A DNA stretch of 25,702 bases from RGIG3102 sp964649845 (GTDB taxonomy: Bacteria; Bacillota; Clostridia; Oscillospirales; Ruminococcaceae): assembly GCA_964649845.1 (NCBI GenBank), contig CAZYSS010000017.1, positions 1 to 25,702 of the forward strand, given 5' to 3'. How positions within the stretch are numbered: position 1 is the first letter of the stretch; each line of letters opens with the position of its first letter. Below are positions 15,338 through 21,487 of this stretch, piece by piece. The notes beneath the pieces were generated by a model. It was not told the origin of the DNA. It was given only the letters and a program-made list of their open reading frames with translations, and did no database searches. The translations under genes and the position numbers were made by a program.

Positions 15338-16339
15338 ATGTATATATTAGGTATAGAATCCAGCTGTGACGAAACAGCAGCTTCCATCGTAAAAGATGGC
15401 AGAGAAATAGTATCAAATATTGTTTATTCCCAGGTGGAAGAACACGGTCTTTACGGCGGTGTTGTGCCGGAAATAGCATCCCGCCGCCATATTGACGCAG
15501 TCAGTGAGGTTGTACAGAAATGCTTTGATGAAGCAGGCCTTACTGTAAACGACCTGGATGCGGTTGCCTGTACCTTTGCCCCTGGTCTTATAGGTGCGTT
15601 GCTGGTTGGTCTCAACTATGCAAAAGGTCTGTCCTTTGCATCGGGCAAGCCGCTGGTGCCTGTACACCATCTCCGCGGTCATATTGCCGCACTGTATCTT
15701 ACATATCCTGACCTGAAACCGCCGTTCCTGTGCCTTGTGGCATCAGGCGGGCATAGCCATATTGTAGCTGTTGATGATTACACAAAATTCCGCGTTATCG
15801 GCCGCACAATTGACGATGCAGCAGGTGAAGCCTTTGACAAAGTAAGCCGCACACTGGGTCTTGGCTACCCTGGCGGCCCTGCTATTGCAAAAGCTGCCCT
15901 GACAGGTGATGTAAACAAATACAGACTGCCTACACCACACACAGAAAACAAATACGATGTAAGCTTTTCAGGGCTTAAAACAGCTGTTATAAACATCTAC
16001 AACACCAACAATATGAAAGGTGAAGAAACAGATAAAAACAGCCTGGCAGCGTCTTTCCAGGAAAAAATTGCACAGATTCTCAGTGATAACCTGGCAGGTG
16101 CAGCGGCGGAGTTTGGTTATGACAAAGTTGCCATTGCAGGCGGTGTTTCCGCCAACAAGCGCCTGAGAGAACTGATTGTGGAAAAAATCGGTGATAAACA
16201 GTTCTTTGCACCAACTATGGACCTTTGCGGTGACAACGGCGCAATGATTGCCGCTCAGGGCTATTATGAATTTGTAAATGGCCGCACGGCAGGCCTGGAC
16301 CTGAACGGAATTGCCAGTCTTGCAATTGATTTTGATTAA
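15338..16339 (+). CDS. tsaD: tRNA N6-adenosine threonylcarbamoyltransferase TsaD
   Basis: A 333-residue ASKHA-fold protein that transfers the threonylcarbamoyl group to A37 of ANN-decoding tRNAs, working with TsaB, TsaC and TsaE. The N-terminus ILGIESSCDETAASIV is diagnostic. The metal-binding HHLRGH motif gives His111 and His115. VASGGHSH, the YPGGPAIAKAA segment, VAIAGGVSANKRLR and FAPTMDLCGDNGAMIA complete the ATP- and metal-binding set. Length is normal. The AGAGGAAA site precedes the ATG. It follows polA and rimI on the same strand; only a hairpin repeat separates it from rimI. Confidence 0.96.
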   Translation: MYILGIESSCDETAASIVKDGREIVSNIVYSQVEEHGLYGGVVPEIASRRHIDAVSEVVQKCFDEAGLTVNDLDAVACTFAPGLIGALLVGLNYAKGLSFASGKPLVPVHHLRGHIAALYLTYPDLKPPFLCLVASGGHSHIVAVDDYTKFRVIGRTIDDAAGEAFDKVSRTLGLGYPGGPAIAKAALTGDVNKYRLPTPHTENKYDVSFSGLKTAVINIYNTNNMKGEETDKNSLAASFQEKIAQILSDNLAGAAAEFGYDKVAIAGGVSANKRLRELIVEKIGDKQFFAPTMDLCGDNGAMIAAQGYYEFVNGRTAGLDLNGIASLAIDFD

Positions 16340-16346
16340 TTAATTC

Positions 16347-16374
16347 TTGACAAACAGCCATAAAACAGTACAAT
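16347..16374 (+). promoter_or_regulatory. Promoter of acpP
   Basis: TTGACA (16347-16352) and TACAAT (16369-16374) are 16 bases apart. Transcription would start near 16381, about 34 bases before the acpP ATG, which has AAGGAG at 16401-16406. It lies only eight bases beyond the tsaD stop. Confidence 0.8.
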
Positions 16375-16414
16375 AATAATTAATTATGATAAATAATTCT
16401 TAAGGAGAAATCTA

Positions 16415-16654
16415 ATGGATAGAGCACAAATTATCGAAAAACTTTTTGACATTATCTGCAACTTCCTCGAACTTGACCCTGAAGAAGTGTCCCTGGACTC
16501 TGACATCAGAGAAGATTTTGACGCAGACAGCCTTGATATGGTTGACTTGGTTATGGATGTTGAAGACGAATTTGGCGTAGAAGTTCCTGAAGATGCAATG
16601 GAAACACTTCTCACAGTTAAAGACGTTGTTGATTTTATCGAAGAAAATATGTAA
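16415..16654 (+). CDS. acpP: Acyl carrier protein
   Basis: A 79-residue, strongly acidic protein with the acyl carrier motif DADSLDMVDLVM. Ser39 is the predicted 4'-phosphopantetheine attachment site. The order of helices and the C-terminal TVKDVVDFIEEN are typical of the fatty-acid-synthesis ACP. It is flanked by its own promoter and terminator, so it is probably a one-gene transcript. No fab cluster lies next to it; an SDR reductase gene is at 18203. Whether it is the main fatty-acid ACP or a second carrier cannot be settled from this window. Confidence 0.92.
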   Translation: MDRAQIIEKLFDIICNFLELDPEEVSLDSDIREDFDADSLDMVDLVMDVEDEFGVEVPEDAMETLLTVKDVVDFIEENM

Positions 16655-16662
16655 TCATTAAC

Positions 16663-16697
16663 TATGCCCTTATAGCTTTTATAAGGGCATAATTTTT
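16663..16697 (+). terminator. Intrinsic terminator after acpP
   Basis: An 11-bp stem (16663-16673 with 16681-16691, TATGCCCTTAT against ATAAGGGCATA) with an AGCTTTT loop is followed by ATTTTTAATTTTT. Confidence 0.9.
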
Positions 16698-16728
16698 AAT
16701 TTTTACCGGCTATAAGGAGGAAATTTTT

Positions 16729-17343
16729 ATGGCTTTTATGTCTTATGACCCATGGGCAGGCATTACCAGCCGCAACGGCATACCGGGTGACGAACTGGTG
16801 GCAGGCCTGCAGAAATCCATCAGACGCGCAGATGCTGAAATTGCAATCAGAATTGCCTATGAAATGTATATCACATCAGAACAGTTTGAAGACAAGCTGT
16901 GGCGCCGTCTTACAATCATCGCCTGTGAAGATATCGGCTTTGGCAACCCATATGCCATCTGCGTTATCAACAAGCTGGACGAAGCAAGAAAACAGTTCAG
17001 ATACACAGACGGCGACAGACCGCTGTTCTTTGTATATGCTATCCGCTACCTGTGCGCACAGCCAAAGGAACGTTCTACAGACTGTCTGAAAAACCTAGTT
17101 ATCAAAAAATTTGAACAGGGTTATGTGCCGGAAGTGCCTGATTATGCTTTTGACGTTCACACAGCAAAAGGCCGCGAAAAAGGCCGTGATATTATTCATT
17201 TTATAGATGTTGCCAGCCAGGTTACACCTGTTATGGAAGGCTATGATGATACATACCGTCTGAAATTCAGGGAAATACTGAAAAACGAAATCGAAAATGA
17301 CATCAAGCCTAAAGAAGGCTCATTTGAATACACAATAGACTAA
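16729..17343 (+). CDS. Standalone protein resembling the MgsA/RarA C-terminal domain (paralogue 1)
   Basis: A 204-residue protein without a signal peptide or membrane segment. Its segment DELVAGLQKSIRRADAEIAI ... KLWRRLTIIACEDIGFGNPYA matches the style of the C-terminal helical domain of MgsA/RarA (WRNIP1-type) AAA+ ATPases, where the equivalent reads like FIKSMRGSDPDAALYWLARM ... LVRFASEDIGLADPRA. A second conserved block is VHTAKGREKGRDIIHFIDVA. No Walker A or B motif is present, so this is the oligomerisation/substrate domain without the motor. It follows acpP behind an AAGGAGG site, with the acpP terminator between. A close paralogue starts 12 bases after its stop. Function unknown; a role in DNA replication repair is only a guess from the domain. 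Confidence 0.62.
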   Translation: MAFMSYDPWAGITSRNGIPGDELVAGLQKSIRRADAEIAIRIAYEMYITSEQFEDKLWRRLTIIACEDIGFGNPYAICVINKLDEARKQFRYTDGDRPLFFVYAIRYLCAQPKERSTDCLKNLVIKKFEQGYVPEVPDYAFDVHTAKGREKGRDIIHFIDVASQVTPVMEGYDDTYRLKFREILKNEIENDIKPKEGSFEYTID

Positions 17344-17355
17344 GGAGGCAGAACT

Positions 17356-17983
17356 ATGGCTACAACAGATTTATTTGACCCTTGGGGCAGCATGAAAAGC
17401 AGAAATGGTCTGCCTTGTGATGAACTGATTGCAGGCGTGCAGAAAGCAATCCGCCATGCAGATGCTGAAATCGCCATTGATATGGCATATGAACTTTATA
17501 TCACCAGCGAAGCACTGGAAAACAAACTGTGGCGCAGACTGAACGCCATTGCAGTGGAAGATATAGGCTTTGGCAATCCAAGAGCTATTGAGGTTATCCG
17601 CAATCTGGATATCGCCCGTCAGAAATTCCCATACTTTGACGGCGACAGACCATTCTTCTTTATGCACGCAATCCGTTTCCTGTGCGCACAGCCAAAAGAC
17701 CGCNNNNNNNNNNGACTGCCTGAAATGCATCGTTATCAAAGATTTTGAACAGGGCGCAGTGCCTGAAATCCCGGACTATGCATATGATGTTCATACAGTA
17801 AAAGGCAGAGAAAAAGGCCGTGATATCATCCACTTCCTTGACGAAGCCAGCAAGGTTTTCCCTGTAATGGAAGGTTATGATGACACATACCGCCTGCAGC
17901 TGAAAGAAGTTATCAAAGAAGAAATCAAAAACGAAACAAAACCACTGCCAGGCTCATTTACATACAATGTATGGCAGGCATAA
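17356..17983 (+). CDS. Standalone MgsA/RarA C-terminal-like protein (paralogue 2, split by a ten-N gap)
   Basis: A tandem paralogue of the preceding gene. Matching blocks are DPWGSMKSRNGLPCDELIAG, IRHADAEIAIDMAYELYITS, KLWRRLNAIAVEDIGFGNP, DGDRPFFFMHAIRFLCAQP and VHTVKGREKGRDIIHF. The ten N at 17704-17713 shift the frame, so it reads as two fragments (17356-17748 and a second frame ending at 17983). In paralogue 1 the corresponding bases between Arg and DCLK are six. A six-base gap would join the halves into one protein of about 207 residues, so the break is almost certainly an assembly artefact and the gene intact. It has AAGGAGG about ten bases upstream and is probably co-transcribed with paralogue 1. 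Confidence 0.62.
17704..17713. other. Ten-N assembly gap inside the second MgsA_C-like gene
   Basis: The run lies between CAAAAGACCGC and GACTGCCTG. Paralogue 1 has CGT TCT ACA GAC TGT CTG at the same place, so six bases are expected. Ten placeholder bases break the frame. Confidence 0.82.
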
Positions 17984-17999
17984 GCAATTAAATAAACAT

Positions 18000-18033
18000 A
18001 AAAGGGATGATTCATACATCGTCCCTTTTTCTT
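18000..18033 (+). terminator. Terminator after the MgsA_C-like pair, related to the hairpin repeat family
   Basis: AAAGGGATGAT (18001-18011) pairs with ATCGTCCCTTT (18018-18028) through one G-U pair, around a TCATAC loop. A TTTTTCTTTT tract follows. Its core GGGATGAT/ATCGTCCC is nearly the same as the repeat copy at 18155-18180. Confidence 0.88.
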
Positions 18034-18043
18034 TTACGAAAAG

Positions 18044-18072
18044 TAGACAATTGCATTGTTTTATCCTATAAT
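18044..18072 (+). promoter_or_regulatory. Promoter of the SDR oxidoreductase gene
   Basis: TAGACA (18044-18049) and TATAAT (18067-18072) are 17 bases apart, the same pair of boxes as at 5042-5070. Transcription from here would give a leader of about 120 bases filled with hairpin repeats before the ATG at 18203. Confidence 0.75.
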
Positions 18073-18114
18073 AAACTCGTGGGGATGCTATCCCAGACAC
18101 ACTGCTAAATAAAC

Positions 18115-18142
18115 CGTAGGGGACGGCATTCTTGACGTCCCG
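18115..18142. repeat. Short hairpin repeat (GGGACG/CGTCCC copy)
   Basis: GTAGGGGACG (18116-18125) and CGTCCCG (18136-18142) form a GGGACG/CGTCCC stem around GCATTCTTGA. A shorter degenerate relative, GTGGGGAT-GCT-ATCCC, lies upstream at 18079-18095. Confidence 0.72.
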
Positions 18143-18154
18143 CTAAACAAAATA

Positions 18155-18180
18155 TGTAGGGGACGATACCCACATCGTCC
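18155..18180. repeat. Short hairpin repeat (GGACGAT/ATCGTCC copy)
   Basis: TGTAGGGGACGAT begins at 18155 and ATCGTCC ends at 18180. GGACGAT (18160-18166) pairs with ATCGTCC (18174-18180) around ACCCACA. It lies 13 bases after the previous copy and about 22 bases before the SDR gene, so it would be close to the ribosome binding site (CGGAGA) in the mRNA. Confidence 0.72.
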
Positions 18181-18202
18181 TGAAAATCAATCGGAGAACT
18201 CT

Positions 18203-18922
18203 ATGAAAACAGTTTTAATCACAGGCGCATCAGGCGGCATAGGTACTGCCATAGCAAAAGAAATGGACAAAGCAGGCTATGCCGTTGCACTGACATACAA
18301 CAAAAACAAAGAAAAGGCAGAAAACCTGTGCGCACAGCTTAACAATGCACAGGCTTTCCAATGCGATATTTCTTCCTTTGCATCTGTAGAAAAATTGTAT
18401 GCAGATGTAACCGCCGCTTTTGGCAGCATTGATGCGGTGGTAAACAATGCAGGCACAGCTTTTACAGGTCTTGTGCAGGATATGACAGAAGCACAGATTC
18501 TCCACCTGACAAACACAGACCTGAACGGTGTCATCTATTCCAGCCGCTTTGCCGCAGAGCATATGGTAAAAAAACACACAGGCGTTATTGTGAACATCTC
18601 ATCCATCTGGGGTGTGGTGGGCGCATCCTGTGAAGCGGTGTATTCCGCAGCCAAAGGTGGTGTAATCACATTTACAAAAGCACTTGCAAAGGAACTGGGT
18701 TATTCAGGTGTCCGTGTAAACTGTGTCAGCCCGGGCGTGATAAAAACACCTATGCTGGACTGTTACTCTGCCGATGACCTGCAGGCCCTTGCAGATGAAA
18801 CCCCTCTGGGCCGTATCGGCCAGCCGGAAGACGTGGCAAAAGCAGTAAAATTCCTTATCAGCGATGATGCGTCATTTATAACAGGGCAGAACCTTGTTGT
18901 GGATGGAGGGATAAGCCTGTAA
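18203..18922 (+). CDS. SDR-family oxidoreductase, FabG-like 3-oxoacyl-ACP reductase
   Basis: A 239-residue classical short-chain dehydrogenase/reductase. The cofactor loop is TGASGGIG (residues 7-14), the NNAG motif is at 81-84, and the catalytic set is Ser134, Tyr147 and Lys151 (ISSIWG ... YSAAK). The VNCVSPGVIKTPM and DASFITGQNLVVDGG segments are typical of FabG-like reductases using NADP(H). It could reduce 3-oxoacyl-ACP in fatty acid synthesis, which the acpP gene about 1.5 kb upstream makes plausible. However, it sits alone with its own promoter and terminator, not in a fab operon. Many FabG-like SDRs act on other substrates, so the specific substrate is uncertain. Confidence 0.85.
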   Translation: MKTVLITGASGGIGTAIAKEMDKAGYAVALTYNKNKEKAENLCAQLNNAQAFQCDISSFASVEKLYADVTAAFGSIDAVVNNAGTAFTGLVQDMTEAQILHLTNTDLNGVIYSSRFAAEHMVKKHTGVIVNISSIWGVVGASCEAVYSAAKGGVITFTKALAKELGYSGVRVNCVSPGVIKTPMLDCYSADDLQALADETPLGRIGQPEDVAKAVKFLISDDASFITGQNLVVDGGISL

Positions 18923-18937
18923 AATTACATAAAAAAT

Positions 18938-18966
18938 GGTCCGCAATCTGTAATTGCGGATTTTCC
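18938..18966 (+). terminator. Intrinsic terminator after the SDR gene
   Basis: TCCGCAAT (18940-18947) pairs with ATTGCGGA (18953-18960) around CTGTA, followed by TTTT. Confidence 0.85.
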
Positions 18967-19033
18967 ACATCTGTTTGGTGGTAAAATCCGCTTTCTGATG
19001 TTAAAATTTGGGTGAAATCAGGGAGGTGTTTTA

Positions 19034-19597
19034 ATGAAATTCGGACAAAAACTGCAGAACCTGCGAAAAATGAAAGCCATGTCACAGGAGACATTGGCCG
19101 GAGAACTGGGGGTGTCCCGTCAGGCGGTATCACGCTGGGAACTGGATATCTCATTGCCTGAAACGGAAAATATTATCAAGCTGGCTGCTATTTTTGATGT
19201 TTCCTTTGACTATCTGCTGAATGAAGAAATCACAGATAATGTTACTTACACACCAAAACACACAGGCAGAAATATTTATATAGATAATATAATCAACTTT
19301 CTGAAAAAATATGGATATTTCTGCGGTTATATTTTATCAGCAGTTTCTGCATACTGCTTTGCAGGCTACACCATTACATTTTTAAGCCTTGTAAAAGTTA
19401 TAAGCCCGTCAGGGGAAATGTCTTTATTTTTCGGTGCTATGGGCATCAGCAACGCTATGATAGGCATACTTGTGATGTATATGCTGCTGTCTTTTGGCGG
19501 TATTGTGGGCGGTTTTTACCTTGCAAAATTTCTGAAAAAGAAAACCGAAAAATACCGCATAATCACAGATGATATTGTAGACACCGACAGGCGGTGA
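19034..19597 (+). CDS. XRE-family regulator with C-terminal membrane segments (copy 1)
   Basis: A 187-residue protein with an N-terminal helix-turn-helix domain (residues 3-62: MSQETLAGELGVSRQAVSRWELDISLPETENI) and two hydrophobic regions at about 94-120 and 131-165, ending in a basic KFLKKKTEK tail. DNA binding in the cytoplasm with anchoring in the membrane is inferred. Such XRE-membrane proteins are common in Clostridia, and their signals are mostly unknown. The recognition helix SRQAVSRWE is almost the same as in the two related genes at 20397 and 20894. A GGGAGG site precedes the ATG. A lipoprotein gene starts four bases after the stop, so the two probably form an operon. Confidence 0.85.
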   Translation: MKFGQKLQNLRKMKAMSQETLAGELGVSRQAVSRWELDISLPETENIIKLAAIFDVSFDYLLNEEITDNVTYTPKHTGRNIYIDNIINFLKKYGYFCGYILSAVSAYCFAGYTITFLSLVKVISPSGEMSLFFGAMGISNAMIGILVMYMLLSFGGIVGGFYLAKFLKKKTEKYRIITDDIVDTDRR

Positions 19598-19601
19598 TGT
19601 T

Positions 19602-20246
19602 ATGAAAATGAAAAAAGCAATATCCCTTTTACTTGTGCTTGTTATGTTTTGTTTTACCGCCTGCAGTGAAGAAAAATGGCACCCCGAAACCACAGAGGTG
19701 GAATTTGACACGCAGCAGCTTACTGTGGAAAAATTGTATGAAGCCACAGACCTGGGCAGCGGAGAAATGGACTATTACAAGGTCACAGCCACAGCAGAAA
19801 ATGAAACCAGTCCCTATTACTCTTTAACACTGTCTGCACTTATCGGCATAAAATTTTATCCTGCTGACTACCCCAATATCCGTGATGAAAGCTATTCAGG
19901 CTACGCCATAGAAGAAATCAGGGATGTGCAGTTTTACGGCGGTGGAGAGGATATGCGGTTTATGCCATTGGGTGATACCGGTGTTTTTACAGAAATACCT
20001 GCCAGTGACACAGCGGTGCTGTGGGGGAGCGGATATTATGAAGCACAGCGTGACAAACAAATAAAAAATATTTCTGACTATCTGCCGGGTAAATTTTTTA
20101 ATTACACAACAACAGTCAAAGAATATTTCCGCACAGAACAGGTTTCAATGTTTGTAAAACTGTATGTGGAAGAAATAATTTCCTGTACACCACGGGAATA
20201 TCATCTGCAGATAGCCTGTACAGATGATGGTGTAACCTTTGGTTAA
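19602..20246 (+). CDS. Predicted lipoprotein of unknown function
   Basis: A 214-residue protein with a lipoprotein signal peptide, MKMKKAISLLLVLVMFCFTAC; the lipobox FTAC puts the lipidated cysteine at residue 21. I do not recognise a family in the mature part. It is acidic and rich in Tyr and Glu, with a YPADYPNIRDESYSGYAIEE segment near the middle and paired aromatic residues throughout, which suggests a beta-rich extracellular domain. It should be anchored to the outer face of the membrane. It lies four bases after the XRE-membrane gene and is closed by its own terminator. It may therefore be the partner or target of that regulator, but this is inference. Confidence 0.78.
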   Translation: MKMKKAISLLLVLVMFCFTACSEEKWHPETTEVEFDTQQLTVEKLYEATDLGSGEMDYYKVTATAENETSPYYSLTLSALIGIKFYPADYPNIRDESYSGYAIEEIRDVQFYGGGEDMRFMPLGDTGVFTEIPASDTAVLWGSGYYEAQRDKQIKNISDYLPGKFFNYTTTVKEYFRTEQVSMFVKLYVEEIISCTPREYHLQIACTDDGVTFG

Positions 20247-20269
20247 AACAGAATAATACTTTAAAAATC

Positions 20270-20297
20270 AAGCCGCAACCCAAAGTTGCGGCTTTTC
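20270..20297 (+). terminator. Intrinsic terminator after the lipoprotein gene
   Basis: AGCCGCAAC (20271-20279) pairs perfectly with GTTGCGGCT (20285-20293), followed by TTT. Confidence 0.88.
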
Positions 20298-20345
20298 CAT
20301 TGGTTGTATGTAGCTTTTTTACAGCCAAAACCGTATAATGAAACG

Positions 20346-20374
20346 CGTAGGGAGATGGCCTTTGGACATCCCGT
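20346..20374. repeat. Short hairpin repeat (GATGG/CATCCC copy)
   Basis: GTAGGGAGATGG (20347-20358) and GGACATCCCG (20364-20373) form a stem in which GGGA-GATG pairs with CATC-CC, with a small bulge. It lies about 24 bases before the ATG of the second XRE gene, as other copies lie before tsaD and the SDR gene. Confidence 0.68.
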
Positions 20375-20396
20375 AAAATTAAAAAAGGAGTAAAAA

Positions 20397-20897
20397 ATGA
20401 CCTTCAACCAAAAACTTACAGATTTACGTAAAACAGCAGGACTGTCCCAGGATGGTCTGGCACGGCAGCTGGGTGTTTCACGTCAGGCCATATCCAAATG
20501 GGAACTGGGCACCGCAATGCCAGAAACAGAAAATATAGTAAAACTGGCGCAGATATTTGATGTAAAGGTTGATTATCTGCTGGGACACACAGTATTGTCT
20601 AAACCGGCTGTTTTGCCGCAACTGAAAAAACACAGCAGCACAATTATGTTTATAATTTATATGCTTCTGATGGCACTTTTTCTGCTGAATCTGCGGATAT
20701 TTACTATAAACTGTGCCCGTGGTGTTACGCACTCCATAAAACCATTGTTCTGGTGGACGCCTGCAGAGTATGCACAGTATGCGCGACATATTGTAGTAGG
20801 GTGGACGGATTTTCAATACGGGCGGATTTTTCTCATTCCTGCAGCAATATCATTTGTTCTGATGAGATATATAAGGAAAAAGGATAAGGAAATATGA
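20397..20897 (+). CDS. XRE-family regulator with C-terminal membrane segments (copy 2)
   Basis: A 166-residue protein with the same plan as the gene at 19034. The helix-turn-helix domain spans residues 3-62 (GLSQDGLARQLGVSRQAISKWELGTAMPETENI). One clear membrane segment lies at about 82-104 (STIMFIIYMLLMALFLLNLR) and a second at about 138-158 (RIFLIPAAISFVLMRYI). The loop between contains several Trp, Tyr and Arg residues (FWWTPAEYAQYARHIVVGW) and may face outward. The AAAGGAG site is at 20384-20390. Its last four bases overlap the start of the next XRE gene (ATGA), so the two are coupled. Confidence 0.82.
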   Translation: MTFNQKLTDLRKTAGLSQDGLARQLGVSRQAISKWELGTAMPETENIVKLAQIFDVKVDYLLGHTVLSKPAVLPQLKKHSSTIMFIIYMLLMALFLLNLRIFTINCARGVTHSIKPLFWWTPAEYAQYARHIVVGWTDFQYGRIFLIPAAISFVLMRYIRKKDKEI

Positions 20898-21421
20898 CTT
20901 TTGGCGAAAAATTATTGAAACTGAGAAAAAGCAGAAATATGTCCCAGGAACAGCTGGCTGACAGAATGTGTGTAACCCGACAGGCAGTATCCAGGTGGGA
21001 ACTGGATGAAACCCTGCCGGACAGTGAAAATGTATTGAAAATTGCGGATATGTTCTATGTATCTGCAGAATATCTGCTGAATGACAGTGTGGATATTGAT
21101 GATACAAAAAGATACATACCGTTGTATGCCGATAAATATGATACAGTAAATCTGCTTGGTGCACTGTCGTCAGTATTTGTATCTGTGATGGCATTTCTGA
21201 ATTATGGAAGAAGATGGTGCTGGGATTATCGTCACTACAGAAAATTGTCACCGCAGAGAACATCTCACGCTATATATTATGATGTAAGATATTATGCAAT
21301 CCTTGATGAAACGGTGATACTTGCATTTCTTGCTGTTGTTATAACAGTTTCAGCAATAATGGCATACAGATTATACAAAAAATGTAATTTTCAGAATAAA
21401 TTAAACAAAAACAGCAAATAG
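20894..21421 (+). CDS. XRE-family regulator with C-terminal membrane segments (copy 3)
   Basis: A 175-residue protein with a helix-turn-helix domain (residues 3-62: NMSQEQLADRMCVTRQAVSRWELDETLPDSENV) and two predicted membrane segments, about 85-104 (NLLGALSSVFVSVMAFLNY) and 140-162 (VILAFLAVVITVSAIMAYRLY). A Trp-, Tyr- and Arg-rich loop lies between, as in copy 2. The start codon overlaps the previous gene's stop in an ATGA arrangement. The two adjacent copies may form mixed dimers, which is inference. Confidence 0.82.
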   Translation: MTFGEKLLKLRKSRNMSQEQLADRMCVTRQAVSRWELDETLPDSENVLKIADMFYVSAEYLLNDSVDIDDTKRYIPLYADKYDTVNLLGALSSVFVSVMAFLNYGRRWCWDYRHYRKLSPQRTSHAIYYDVRYYAILDETVILAFLAVVITVSAIMAYRLYKKCNFQNKLNKNSK

Positions 21422-21432
21422 CCTGTTTTTAT

Positions 21433-21460
21433 TTGACAAAATGTGTTATACTATTACAAA
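21433..21460 (+). promoter_or_regulatory. Promoter of the PfkB-family kinase gene
   Basis: TTGACA lies at 21433-21438. With a 16-base spacer it meets TACAAA at 21455-21460. Alternatively, TGTTATACT (21444-21452) is a good extended -10 that needs no -35. The two would give starts about 8 bases apart, both upstream of the GGGAG site at 21473. Confidence 0.6.
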
Positions 21461-21487
21461 ATTCGAATTATTCGGGAGATAATTGTA

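Noticed and set aside
17356..17983. Second MgsA_C-like gene as a true pseudogene
   Set aside because: The only disruption is the ten-N placeholder; both sides are well conserved and a six-base gap restores the frame.
20304..20339. Promoter with TATAAT at 20334-20339 before the second XRE gene
   Set aside because: The -10 is perfect, but no -35 at a usable distance and no TG extension is visible, so it was left out as a feature; it may still be used.
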